Both the position numbers and the translations under genes were made by a program. The notes under the pieces are model-generated. The model saw only the letters and a list, made by a program, of their open reading frames with translations. It searched no databases and was not told the origin of the DNA. From Plantactinospora endophytica (GTDB lineage: Bacteria > Actinomycetota > Actinomycetes > Mycobacteriales > Micromonosporaceae), in NCBI RefSeq assembly GCF_016862915.1, contig NZ_BONW01000044.1:248001-312000 (forward strand): 64,000 bases of DNA, in the 5' to 3' direction. Of the stretch, positions 43,824 through 52,130 are shown piece by piece. Positions within the stretch are counted from its first letter, which is position 1. Each line of letters begins with the position of its first letter.

Positions 43824-44408
43824 TCAGCGGTAGACGCGTTCGCCGGCCCGGATCGGTGCGCTGACCCGGTTCTCCTCCGGCGCCAGCGGGCAGGCCCAGC
43901 GGTCGTCGTAGGCGCAGGAGGCGTTGTAGGCGTAGTTGAAGTCCAGCCGCAGCCGGCCGCCGGGCAGCACCGTCAGCCCCCGGCCGTAGGTGCCCTTGAC
44001 GGTGTCGGTGAGATAGCGCCCGCCACCGTACGTCTCCCGGCCGGCGGTGCCGTCGCGGAACGGCAGGAAGAGGCCGCCGCCGTACGCCTCGATCCACCAG
44101 AGGGTCAACGGGCCCCACGGGGTCTCGGCAACGCCCGAACGGCGGTAGTGCACGACTCCGTCCGGACCGCCGGTGTCGATGGTGAGCGTGCCGGTCGCCG
44201 GGCGTACGGGCACGTCGACCACGGCCGCCGGTTCGGCCGGGAAGTAGCGCAGGCCGGTGAACCGGGGCCGGTCGGCCAGCGGGACCGGTGACTGCGGATG
44301 CCCGGCGAAGAGGGCGTCCTTGGCCGCCCGGAAGCCGGCCAGGTCGAGGTCGGACAGGTAGAGCCGGGTCACCTGCTCACGCCAGTCCGCCAGCTCCAGT
44401 TCCTCCAC
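43824..44408 (-). CDS. DUF1684 protein
   Basis: 194 residues. Family landmarks: FRAAKDALFAGHPQSPVPL near the start, FTGLRYFPAEPAAV, TPWGPLTLWWIEAYGG in the middle, LDFNYAYNASCAYDDRWACPLAPEEN with conserved Cys at the end. DUF1684 is a widespread single-domain family without proven function. ATG at 44408; no clear partner. Confidence 0.92.
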   Translation of the reverse strand: MEELELADWREQVTRLYLSDLDLAGFRAAKDALFAGHPQSPVPLADRPRFTGLRYFPAEPAAVVDVPVRPATGTLTIDTGGPDGVVHYRRSGVAETPWGPLTLWWIEAYGGGLFLPFRDGTAGRETYGGGRYLTDTVKGTYGRGLTVLPGGRLRLDFNYAYNASCAYDDRWACPLAPEENRVSAPIRAGERVYR

Positions 44409-44497
44409 CCGATCGAGCCTAGCGGCGGCGTACGGTCACCGACGGCCAGCCGATCGAGATGTGCCCGTGGTTACGCCCGACCCCTCGACCACCCGTG

Positions 44498-44584
44498 TAC
44501 TTCAAAGATGCAAGATCCGCCTCACCCGAGGCTGATCACTTGCGACAGCGCTCACAGGTTCCGGGGTGTTTTAGATTTGAAGTA
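44498..44584. promoter_or_regulatory. Inverted half-sites upstream of the marR-like gene
   Basis: TACTTCAAA at 44498-44506 and its exact reverse complement TTTGAAGTA at 44576-44584, with 69 bases between. The second half-site overlaps the likely promoter and lies 16 bases before the ATG at 44601. The AT-rich half-sites stand out here. Likely operator arms for the MarR protein itself, though the wide spacing suggests looping or two independent sites. Confidence 0.5.
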
Positions 44585-44600
44585 GTGCTACCCTCGGCAC

Positions 44601-45101
44601 ATGACCGAAGGTCTGGACACCGCGCGACTCGCCTGCTGGCGGTCGTACGTCGAGTCGAGCCAGCTACTGCTGAACCGGCTGGAGGACGAGCTGCGCGGTG
44701 CCAGCGAGCTGAGCCTGGCCGACTACCACGTGCTGGTGCTGCTCTCCGAGGCACCCCGACAACGACTCCGGATGGGCGAGCTGGCCAGCCGGCTGATCTT
44801 CTCGCCGAGCCGGCTGACGTACCAGATCTCCTCGATGGAACGGCGCGGCCTGGTCGCCCGGCAGAGCTGCCCGGAGGACCGGCGGGGCAGCGAGGCGGTG
44901 CTCACCGCCACCGGGCTGCTCACCCTGCGCGAGGCGGCACCCCAGCACGCGGCCTCGGTGCGGGCGTACCTGATGGACGACCTCGACGAGGCCGAGGTCG
45001 ACTGCCTCACCCAGGTCTTCAGCCGGCTGGCCGAGCGGCTGAAGGCGCACGACAGCACCCCGATCCCCCGGCCCAGCAGTCTGCGCGTCAAGGAGAACTA
45101 G
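44601..45101 (+). CDS. MarR-family transcriptional regulator
   Basis: 166 residues, winged helix with the family core: LSLADYHVLVLLSEAPRQRLRMGELASRLIFSPSRLTYQISSMERRGLVARQSCPEDRR, where the recognition helix is SPSRLTYQISSME. It is followed 2 bp later by the pirin gene, whose ribosome site (AAGGAGAA) lies inside this gene's 3' end. Likely represses both genes. A single Cys in QSCPED might sense oxidants, but the dedicated OhrR-type Cys position is not present. Confidence 0.92.
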   Translation: MTEGLDTARLACWRSYVESSQLLLNRLEDELRGASELSLADYHVLVLLSEAPRQRLRMGELASRLIFSPSRLTYQISSMERRGLVARQSCPEDRRGSEAVLTATGLLTLREAAPQHAASVRAYLMDDLDEAEVDCLTQVFSRLAERLKAHDSTPIPRPSSLRVKEN

Positions 45102-45103
45102 CC

Positions 45104-46093
45104 ATGCCCGCGATCACCGTCGACGACGTCCTGGTCCTGCCGCGCCTGCCCCGGCTCGCCACGACCACCAGCTTCCGGCCGGTCCGCCGGCTGGTCACCG
45201 CACCGAGCGGGTACGAGGGCGAGGGGTTCCCGGTCCGCCGGGCCTTCGCCGGCGTGCCGCTGACCGACCTCGACCCCTTCATCCACCTCGACCAGATGGG
45301 CGAGGTGGACTATGCCCCGGGCGAGCCGAAAGGCACCTCGTGGCACCCGCACCGGGGCTTCGAGACGGTCACCTACATCATCGACGGGATCTTCGACCAC
45401 CAGGACTCGAACGGCGGTGGTGGCACCATCACCAACGGCGACACCCAGTGGATGACCGCCGGCAGCGGCCTGCTGCACATCGAGGCGCCGCCGGAGCACC
45501 TGGTGGTGAGCGGCGGCCTCTTCCACGGCCTGCAACTCTGGGTCAACCTGCCCCGCGTGGCCAAGATGAACCCGCCGCGCTACCAGGACATCCGGGGCAA
45601 GGAGGCGGCGCTGCTGACCACCCCGGACGGCGGTGCCCTGCTCCGGGTGATCGCCGGTGAGGTCGCCGGGCACAGCGGTCCCGGCAGCACGCACACCCCG
45701 ATCACCATCACGCACGTCACGGTGCAGCCGGGCGCCGAGGTGGAGCTGCCCTGGCGGCCGGACTTCAACGCGCTGGTCTACGTGTTGGCCGGCCGGGGCA
45801 CGGTCGGCACCGACCGGCGCCCGGTGCACACCGGCCAACTCGCGGTGTACGGCCCCGGCGACGCGCTGCGGTTCGCCGCCGACGAGCGGCAGGAGGCGGC
45901 GACCCCGGCGCTCGAGCTGTACGTCATGGGCGGTCAGCCGATCCGGGAGCCGGTGGCGCACTACGGGCCGTTCGTGATGAACACCAGGGCCGAGTTGATG
46001 AAGGCGTTCGAGGACTACCAGGCGGGCCGGCTGGGCGTGATCCCGGCGCGACGCACCCCGCACACCGGCGGTGCCGGGCCGCGACCTGCCTGA
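45104..46093 (+). CDS. Pirin family protein (bicupin)
   Basis: 329 residues, two cupin domains. The pirin metal site is SWHPHRGFETVTY with two His, then HIEAPPEH and a third His near GGLFHGLQLWVNLP. Pirins are iron proteins; bacterial ones can have quercetinase or redox-sensing roles. The second domain ends LELYVMGGQPIREPVAHYGPFVMN, the usual pirin finish. Cotranscribed with the MarR gene. Confidence 0.93.
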   Translation: MPAITVDDVLVLPRLPRLATTTSFRPVRRLVTAPSGYEGEGFPVRRAFAGVPLTDLDPFIHLDQMGEVDYAPGEPKGTSWHPHRGFETVTYIIDGIFDHQDSNGGGGTITNGDTQWMTAGSGLLHIEAPPEHLVVSGGLFHGLQLWVNLPRVAKMNPPRYQDIRGKEAALLTTPDGGALLRVIAGEVAGHSGPGSTHTPITITHVTVQPGAEVELPWRPDFNALVYVLAGRGTVGTDRRPVHTGQLAVYGPGDALRFAADERQEAATPALELYVMGGQPIREPVAHYGPFVMNTRAELMKAFEDYQAGRLGVIPARRTPHTGGAGPRPA

Positions 46094-46184
46094 ACCCCGG
46101 CCGGCCCGGTGAGCCGACTCCGACGTGGTGTTGCCGGTCGACGTCGCTCGACCGGGTGCTCTTGGTCGAGGTTGGTCGACTGCC

Positions 46185-46262
46185 GGTGCCGTCGACCGGT
46201 GCCGTCGACCGGTGCCGTCGACCGGTGCCGTCGACCGGTGCCGTCGACCGGTGCCGTCGACC
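46185..46262. repeat. 13-bp tandem repeat, six copies
   Basis: Six perfect copies of GGTGCCGTCGACC beginning at 46185, 46198, 46211, 46224, 46237 and 46250. Each unit contains GTCGAC. The period of 13 is not a multiple of three, so it is not coding. It lies between the pirin gene and the acetyltransferase gene and starts within a longer GTCGA-rich area. Confidence 0.97.
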
Positions 46263-46316
46263 GCTGTCCCGGATCCCGGTTGGCCGGGCACCGGGTGGAC
46301 CGCCAGGATGGCGGGC

Positions 46317-46778
46317 ATGTCTGACGATCTCTCTCCGGTCCGCCTGGAGCCGGTGACAGCCGACAACTGGCGGGACTGCGCCCGGCTCCAGGCCCGGCCG
46401 GACCAGGCCGACCAGGTGATGCCGGTGGTCTACAACCTGTGCCAGTGCGCGTACGGGGATGTCTGGCAGCCGTTGGCGATCACCAGGTCGGGTCGGGTGG
46501 TCGGATTCGTGATGTGGGGGCGCGACACCGACCGGAGCATCTGGATCGGCGGCCTGCTGGTGGACGCCACGGCCCAGCGCAGCGGCGTGGCGCGGAGTGC
46601 GGTACGCCAGTTGCAGCAGCGGTTCGGCGCCGAGCCGGACTGTCCGAACGTGGCCCTGAGCTATTCGCCCGACAACACCGCCGCACGCGACCTCTACGCC
46701 TCGTTGGGTTTCCGGGAGACCGGCGAGACCGAGGACGACGGCGCGGAGGTGGTCGCGCGGTGGACGCCGGAGCGGTGA
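46317..46778 (+). CDS. GNAT-family N-acetyltransferase
   Basis: 153 residues, full GNAT fold: VRLEPVTADNWRDCARLQARPDQ at the N-terminus, RVVGFVMWGRDTDRSIWIGGLLVDATAQRSGVARSAVRQL with the acetyl-CoA loop (Q-R-S-G-V-A), and VALSYSPDNTAARDLYASLGFRETG. Family resembles spermidine acetyltransferases (BltD/PaiA) in the SPDN-A-R-LY segment. ATG at 46317 has AGGATGG upstream; an in-frame ATG at 46308 has none. Confidence 0.88.
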   Translation: MSDDLSPVRLEPVTADNWRDCARLQARPDQADQVMPVVYNLCQCAYGDVWQPLAITRSGRVVGFVMWGRDTDRSIWIGGLLVDATAQRSGVARSAVRQLQQRFGAEPDCPNVALSYSPDNTAARDLYASLGFRETGETEDDGAEVVARWTPER

Positions 46779-46879
46779 CCGTGCCCCACCGGTCGAACCG
46801 ATCGCCGTCGCCGCTGACGGTCCCGTCACCCGGGCGGGGCGTCGGGCGTCGGGCATGGAACTGACCCGGGCGCGCGTTC

Positions 46880-46896
46880 GTCAACGATCTGTTGAC
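46880..46896. promoter_or_regulatory. Palindrome GTCAAC-N5-GTTGAC upstream of the HTH gene
   Basis: Perfect 6-bp arms around 5 bases, about 150 bp before the GTG at 47044. The same palindrome with another spacer recurs inside the gene at 47345-47361. Two such matches 465 bp apart are unlikely to be chance and suggest an operator of the gene's own product. Confidence 0.5.
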
Positions 46897-47043
46897 AAGT
46901 GGTGTCCCTGCTCGGAACGATGATCGGATGCGACCCGAGAGCCGGCCCGACGACGATCCCCAACCCCGGGCCACCCACCGCCGGTTCCGGGCGGGCCGAA
47001 GCCGGCGCCGCGCCGACGGCGCGACCGGGCGGGGAGGTCGGTC

Positions 47044-47661
47044 GTGACCGGCCCCGACGAGGTCGTCCGGCGGCTCGCCGCGCACTCGGCCGTACTGGCC
47101 GCCGCCTCCGGGGCCGCCGACCGACCGGAACCACTGGCCGCGCTGCGGCTGCTGGGCGGACTGCGGGCCGGGCTGGACGAGGCGGAGCGGCAACTCATCG
47201 AGGCCGCCCGAGCCGAGCGGACCAGTTGGGCCCAGATCGCGGCGGCACTCGGGCTGGCCAGCCGGCAGGCGGCCGAACAGCGTTGGGTCCGGCTGTCGGG
47301 TGCGGCGAGCCGGGACCCGGTCCGGGTACGCACCGACCGGCGACGTCAACAGTTCGTTGACGGCCGCTACGGGGAGGTCGTGGCCGGACTGCGGGCGGCG
47401 GTCGTGGCGGTGCACCGGCAACTGGGTACGGAACCCGACCGGGACGCCTGGCATCCTCGGGCGCGACTCGCCCGTACCACCCTCGGACTGGCCGGCACCG
47501 CGGATCCCGGCGCGCTGTACGCACTGGCGACGCAAGCCGTCGAGGACCTGGAACTGGTCCCGCCGGAGCAGCTCACGGGGGCCCTGCCGGACGCGCTGGA
47601 GCGACTCCGTCGGGCGGTCACCGCCGCCACCCCGGCACACCGGGACGCGACCGAAGGCTGA
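47044..47661 (+). CDS. Small HTH regulator, HSP18-regulator-like
   Basis: 205 residues. The central RTSWAQIAAALGLASRQAAEQRWVRL is a helix-turn-helix of the kind seen in actinobacterial proteins annotated as HSP18 transcriptional regulators; the other parts are Ala/Arg/Leu-rich helices. GTG at 47044. The gene has a GTCAAC-N5-GTTGAC palindrome upstream and another inside. No Hsp18 gene is near. DNA-binding is likely but the target is unknown. Confidence 0.75.
   Translation: MTGPDEVVRRLAAHSAVLAAASGAADRPEPLAALRLLGGLRAGLDEAERQLIEAARAERTSWAQIAAALGLASRQAAEQRWVRLSGAASRDPVRVRTDRRRQQFVDGRYGEVVAGLRAAVVAVHRQLGTEPDRDAWHPRARLARTTLGLAGTADPGALYALATQAVEDLELVPPEQLTGALPDALERLRRAVTAATPAHRDATEG
47345..47361. promoter_or_regulatory. 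Second palindrome GTCAAC-N5-GTTGAC, inside the HTH gene
   Basis: Same arms as the upstream site at 46880, with spacer AGTTC. It spans the codons for the QQFVD part of the protein. An in-gene copy could form a loop with the upstream site if the protein binds both. Confidence 0.45.
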
Positions 47662-47740
47662 GCACCAGCCGTTCGGTCGCCCCGGCCGAGAGCGACGCCC
47701 GGCACCGGCTCCCGCCCGGTCGTCGCGGGCACCGGGCAGG

Positions 47741-47761
47741 CTTGAGCCGAGTCGACTGAAG
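47741..47761 (+). promoter_or_regulatory. HAIR-like element (HspR-type) before the MFS gene
   Basis: CTTGAGC-N7-ACTGAAG agrees with the HspR-binding HAIR consensus CTTGAGT-N7-ACTCAAG at 12 of 14 arm positions. It lies immediately upstream of a TTGACA -35 (47768-47773), which pairs with GAGGAT (47792-47797) at 18 bases. HspR represses heat-shock genes in actinomycetes. The match is good but not exact. Confidence 0.4.
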
Positions 47762-47834
47762 TTCTGGTTGACACGCCCCTGCCGGTCATCCGAGGATGTG
47801 AGTCTCCACGACTCAACCCCTCGGAGGTCAGCGC

Positions 47835-49187
47835 GTGCGTACCGGACGACGGCGGACCACGGAGCATCGGAACACCCTGCTGTTCGTCGCGATCTCACTG
47901 ATCTCCGGCTTCGGCGCCACCGCGCTGAACGTCACCGCCGGAGTGTGGGTACTCGACCTCTCCGGCTCCAGCAGCCTGGCCGCGCTCACCGGGCTCTGCC
48001 TCTTCGCCCCGACCCTGCTCGGCCCCGCGCTCGGCGCGCTGGTGGACCGGCTGCCCCGCCGACCCCTGATCATCTGGACCCACCTGCTCACCGCCGGAGC
48101 CGTACTCTCGCTGCTCGCGGTCCGCTCCGACGCACAGATCTGGCTGATCTACGCCGTGATGGTCGGCTACGGGACCAGTCTCGTCCTGGTCGACGCCGCC
48201 GAGAGCGCCCTGTTGCCCGCCGCCCTGCCGCCGGCCGCACTGGGCGGGGTCAACGGGCTGCGGACGAGCGCGCAGGAGGGGGTGAAACTGGTCGCCCCGC
48301 TGGTCGGGGCCGGGCTCTTCGCCTGGCAGGGCGGATACCCGGTCGCCGCGCTGACCGCCGGAGCACTGACCCTGGCCGCCGTCCTCTACCCCTTGCTCCG
48401 GATCCGCCCGCTCGCTGTGCCCCGGTCCGATCTGCCCGGTCGTCCCGAGCCGACGCCGGACCGGAAGGTACCCGGACGGATGCTGGCCGGGCTCGGCTTC
48501 CTGTGGCGGCATCCCGAACTGCGCGGCACCGTCCTGATCGGATCGGTCACGATCGCGATGTCCGGGCTGACCACCGCAGCCGTCTACGCCGTCGTCACCG
48601 AGGACCTGCACCAGCCCGCCGCGTTCGTCGGCGTCCTGTCGTCGGGGCAGGGGGCCGGATCACTGCTGGGCGGGCTGATCGTCGGCCGGCTGCTGGCTGC
48701 CCGGGGCAGCACGGTGGTCGGCGCGCTCGGGACCGTACTCTTCGCGGTCGGCACGGTCGGCCGCGCCATCCCGTGGACCCCGGCCGCCGTCGTCTGTTCG
48801 GTGGTCGTCGGGGTCGGCCTGCCCTGGACCCTGGTGGCCGCCGTGACGGCGATCCAGGCCCGGACTCCCCCGGCCCTGCTCGGCCGGGTGTCCGGCAGCG
48901 CCAACACGCTACTCTTCGCGCCGGTCGCGATCGCCACTCCGGTGGGGGCGGTACTGGTGCTGCCCGACCATCGGCTTCCACTGCTCGTCGCCGCCGTACT
49001 CTGCCTCGGCATCGGCTTGGTCGCGCTCCGCTCGGCCCGACGCGCCGGTCAGCCCGGTCCGGACACCCGGCCTCCGGACACCCGGACCGCAGCGCAGCCG
49101 CAGGAACGAGCCGAGGACGGGAAGTCCGCGAACGCCGACACCAAGACCGTGGACGCCGCGCAGGGCGACCTCACGGTCGGTTCCTGA
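47835..49187 (+). CDS. MFS efflux transporter
   Basis: 450 residues with twelve hydrophobic segments. Typical features: LALGALVDRLPRRPLIIW-like loop between helices 2 and 3 (here LGALVDRLPRRPLII), GLRTSAQEGVKLVAPLVGAGLF, and GLPWTLVAAVTAIQARTPPALLGRVSGSAN in the second half. Resembles the MFS drug or metabolite exporters common in actinomycetes. The last 40 residues are hydrophilic. GTG at 47835 with GGAGG 8 bases before it. A HAIR-like box and a TTGACA/GAGGAT promoter lie upstream. Confidence 0.9.
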   Translation: MRTGRRRTTEHRNTLLFVAISLISGFGATALNVTAGVWVLDLSGSSSLAALTGLCLFAPTLLGPALGALVDRLPRRPLIIWTHLLTAGAVLSLLAVRSDAQIWLIYAVMVGYGTSLVLVDAAESALLPAALPPAALGGVNGLRTSAQEGVKLVAPLVGAGLFAWQGGYPVAALTAGALTLAAVLYPLLRIRPLAVPRSDLPGRPEPTPDRKVPGRMLAGLGFLWRHPELRGTVLIGSVTIAMSGLTTAAVYAVVTEDLHQPAAFVGVLSSGQGAGSLLGGLIVGRLLAARGSTVVGALGTVLFAVGTVGRAIPWTPAAVVCSVVVGVGLPWTLVAAVTAIQARTPPALLGRVSGSANTLLFAPVAIATPVGAVLVLPDHRLPLLVAAVLCLGIGLVALRSARRAGQPGPDTRPPDTRTAAQPQERAEDGKSANADTKTVDAAQGDLTVGS

Positions 49188-49410
49188 CCGGCCCCGGCCA
49201 CGGCGGCGCCGCTGCCGGCCGGCGTCGCAACCACGCTGTCGTGCGGTCGGCCTGTGGGTGTCGGGTGGGCGGAAGGCGACTCCGCAGCCGGTCGTGCCCA
49301 CCGGCCGGAGTCCGCCACGTCCGGTAGCCGGCCCGGCCCGGTGGCCGGGGAGCGTCGGACCCGCCAGCCGTCCTGGCCAGCGGGTCCCGTCGGCTGGAGA
49401 TCGGACGCCC

Positions 49411-49545
49411 TCACGTGGAGACCGCGAAGATGCCGGCCACCCCGAGCACGACCATCACCAACACCGCGACGAGGGCTCCACGCTCGCCCTCGACCGCCGC
49501 CTGGTCCGGTCGATCCGGCTCGGCGTCCATGATCTCGCTGGACAT
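49411..49545 (-). CDS. Small single-helix membrane protein (44 residues)
   Basis: A 44-residue product with an acidic start (DAEPDRPDQ) and one C-terminal helix (residues 24-42, LVAVLVMVVLGVAGIFAV). The ATG at 49545 follows GGGGAGGACAGC, a strong ribosome site, and the region codes clearly only in this frame. Short enough to be missed by standard length cut-offs. Function unknown. Confidence 0.6.
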   Translation of the reverse strand: MSSEIMDAEPDRPDQAAVEGERGALVAVLVMVVLGVAGIFAVST

Positions 49546-50129
49546 GCTGTCCTCCCCTGGTCGTCGCCTGCACGGACGCGCGGGACGACCACCGGCGGTA
49601 CCGGGCACCGGCGTCTGATGCCCGTTCGACCGGTTTCCGGTGCCGCCCGCGGGTACGGCCGCCGGTCGTCCCTCGCACGGCGGGACGGCTGGGCGCCCCA
49701 CCGGGGCTGCCAGAGGGCGTGTGCAAGCACGGCCTCACCGATGCGCGCGATCGGGGCAACCCAGCATCGGAGTTACCGCTCTGGCCGCTCGGAAACCCGG
49801 CAGACCCGACCGATTCCGGGGTAGCCTGCCCCGCCAGACCTCCCGTGACGGCCGGGACGCCTGAGCCGACCGAGGCGACTGGCCCGTTTCGCCCCGGTCA
49901 CCCTGTTCGTCCGGTCGCCCCGCTCGCTCCGGTCCGGGCGACCTGCCCGGATCAGACAGTCTGCCGGATCAGGAGAGCTGCCCGGATAAGGCAACCCTGC
50001 GGCAACCCTGCCCGGATCAGGCGGCTCGGATCGGGCCGTGGAACCGACGGGATCGCCCGGCCTCAGGCGAGGACCGGCCGGCGGCGGGGCCTGGCCGGAG
50101 TCGTACCTCGACGAGGTGGTTCGCGGAGT
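49546..50129. other. Intergenic region with degenerate direct repeats
   Basis: About 580 bp without a convincing gene. 49930-50040 is made of repeated CTGCCCGGATCAGG-type units (near 49948, 49972, 49988 and 50016) and CGGCAACCCTG pieces. GC-skewed, no good hairpin, no promoter recognised. Confidence 0.6.
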
Positions 50130-51251
50130 TCAGCCCTGGATCCACCCCGTCGGCACCAGGATCGGCTGGTCCGGGTCGCCGGCCGGCACCAGCCGGGCCG
50201 ACCAGTCGGAGATCGTCGGCCGGCCCCGGGCCACCCAGCGGTCCCGCAGGGCAAGTGCGTCGGCGGCGTACCGGGCGGCGGACGGGCCGGCCGCCTGCAC
50301 CGAACCGTCGGCCAGCAGCCCGGCACCGCCGCCGTGCACCTCGTCGAGCAGTAGGCAACCGCCGGGGCCGCCCCAGCCGCCGGGCGGGCCGGCCGAAAAG
50401 GTGGCCCGGCGGTCCCAGGCCCCGACCGCGAACCACAGATCGTGGTAGTGGAACACGTCCAACGGCGGATGCCAGCGGGGCGGATGACGCACGCTCGTGG
50501 GCGGCAGCACTCCGGTACGCCGAGGTGCCGGATGCCCGCCCGGATGGCGGGCCGCCAGTGGCCCGGCCGCCGACATGAACCCGGCGCGCAGCTCGCCCCG
50601 CGCCTCGCCCATCCCCGGCCCGACCGGGCGGATCCGCAGTACCGGATGGTTGCCGGCGTGCTCGACCGGGGCGAGCAGGTACCCGTCGGGCGCGAGCTGG
50701 TCCAGCCAGCGCGGCGACACTCCGGTGAGTCCGACGGTGACCACCACCCGGTCGTACGGGGCGGACGCCGGTTCGCCGAGATAACCGTCGCCGAGGCGTA
50801 CCTCGACGGCTCCGGCCAGGCCGACCCGGTGCAGCGCCGCCCCGGCCCGCTCGACGACGTCCGGGGCGATGTCGACGCTGGTCACCCGGGCACCCAACGC
50901 CGCCATCAGCGCCGCGTTGTAGCCGGTGCCGACGCCGATCTCCAGTACCCGGGTGCCGGGCCGCAGGTCGAGCGACTCGATCATGGCCGCCATCAGGGAC
51001 GGCTGGCTGGACGAGCTGACCGGTACCCCGTCGACGAGCTTCGTCACCAGCGGATGGTTGCGGTAGACCAGCGGAAGGAAGTCGGGATCGGCCGGCCCGA
51101 TCCAGCGGCCGTCGCCGCCGTCGAAGCCACCCGCCACGAACTCCTCCCGGGGCACGGACGCGAACGCCCGAACCAGGTCGTCGCCGCCGAGCCGGCCTTC
51201 CCGGCACAACTCCTCGACGAACCGGGACCGCAGCTCGTCCGCCGACGTCAT
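50130..51251 (-). CDS. Protein-L-isoaspartate O-methyltransferase-like methyltransferase
   Basis: 373 residues. The N-terminal 200 carry the PCMT/class I methyltransferase fold: FASVPREEFV, SSSQPSLMAAMIESLDLRPGTRVLEIGVGTGYNAALMA (motif I is LEIGVGTG) and GARVTSVDIAPDVVERA. The C-terminal part is longer than in PCMT and has a DVFHYHDLWFAVGAWD segment, as in the bifunctional actinobacterial enzymes, some of which methylate small molecules. Substrate unknown. ATG at 51251. Confidence 0.88.
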   Translation of the reverse strand: MTSADELRSRFVEELCREGRLGGDDLVRAFASVPREEFVAGGFDGGDGRWIGPADPDFLPLVYRNHPLVTKLVDGVPVSSSSQPSLMAAMIESLDLRPGTRVLEIGVGTGYNAALMAALGARVTSVDIAPDVVERAGAALHRVGLAGAVEVRLGDGYLGEPASAPYDRVVVTVGLTGVSPRWLDQLAPDGYLLAPVEHAGNHPVLRIRPVGPGMGEARGELRAGFMSAAGPLAARHPGGHPAPRRTGVLPPTSVRHPPRWHPPLDVFHYHDLWFAVGAWDRRATFSAGPPGGWGGPGGCLLLDEVHGGGAGLLADGSVQAAGPSAARYAADALALRDRWVARGRPTISDWSARLVPAGDPDQPILVPTGWIQG

Positions 51252-51375
51252 CGCCGGCCCACCCGAACCGCCGAGGTCAGAACCGGCCTGCCGAAGCCAC
51301 CGGGGACACGGCTCCCCGCCCCAACCACCGACGTCTTGACCGGCCCGCCGAAAGCCGCCGGGCCGGCCGGGGGGC
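51252..51375. repeat. Imperfect ~65-bp duplication, non-coding
   Basis: Two diverged copies of a segment coding, if read leftward, GGFGRPVLTSAVRVGR and AAFGGPVKTSVVGAGS. They fill the gap between the methyltransferase and ADC-like genes. No gene or hairpin assigned. Confidence 0.5.
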
Positions 51376-52038
51376 TCAGTAGTGGACCCAGCCCTCGCTG
51401 CCCGGCAGTGCGAAAGACGAACGAGGCGAGTAGAAACCCCACAGCAACTCCAACGGGTTGGCCGGGCGGAGCGCGAAGACGGAATGGTCCGGTGCGAGGA
51501 ACTCCACCGACTCGATCTCGAACGGTGTCACCGGCTCGAAGACGTACGGGCAGCTCGCGCCGGTGAGCCGACCGTCGAGCCGGCTGACATAGCGCACATG
51601 TCCCCGATGGACCCGCCTGACGTTGCGGCCCACCCGGGCGGTCGTACGGATCAGTGCCACGCCGTCCGCCTCGGTCACCGCCACCAGTGCCTCACCGGTG
51701 ATCTCGATCGTCGTCCGACCCGGACCGGCGGGCACTCCGCGTACCGCCGCCTGGGCCTGGGCCGCCGGGCTCGAACTGAGATGGTGGGTGTACCAGCGGG
51801 CCGGGCCGGAGTCGGCGAGTTCGAGGTCCGGACCGAGCCCCGTCGCCGAGTAGCTGTCGAGCCCGGAGGTCTGCGCGGCGTCGTCCACCACGTACTGCTG
51901 GAGGAAGACCTGCCGGTTTGCCTGCGCCCGCAGTCCCGGCGGCACCATCGCCGCGACCGCCTCCGGATCCGCCGGCACCCAGCCGAAGTGGAGCATCCGG
52001 CAGTGCACCACGAGTTGCGGCGGAACAGGCTGGCTCAA
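51376..52038 (-). CDS. Uncharacterised protein, acetoacetate-decarboxylase-like fold
   Basis: 220 residues. Opens VPPQLVVHCRMLHFGWVPADPEAVAAMVPPGL, a pattern of actinobacterial proteins with a beta-barrel lipocalin-like/ADC fold in which a ligand binds in the central cavity; later GVALIRTTARVGRN and LTGASCPYVFEPVTPFEIESVEF. The catalytic Lys of true acetoacetate decarboxylase is not evident. Function unknown. Confidence 0.7.
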   Translation of the reverse strand: MSQPVPPQLVVHCRMLHFGWVPADPEAVAAMVPPGLRAQANRQVFLQQYVVDDAAQTSGLDSYSATGLGPDLELADSGPARWYTHHLSSSPAAQAQAAVRGVPAGPGRTTIEITGEALVAVTEADGVALIRTTARVGRNVRRVHRGHVRYVSRLDGRLTGASCPYVFEPVTPFEIESVEFLAPDHSVFALRPANPLELLWGFYSPRSSFALPGSEGWVHY

Positions 52039-52130
52039 CAGGGCTCCTGTCGCGTCGGCGGCTAGCCGCGACGCTACGACCGGCCGCCGGGCGCAGACAA
52101 GACAGAAAGTCGACAGTCACCTTTGTCAGG

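Noticed and set aside
46125-46300. Open frame reading RRPVPSTGAVD repeats across 46185-46262
   Set aside because: The 13-bp period is not a multiple of three, all frames look equally open, and the real acetyltransferase starts downstream at 46317.
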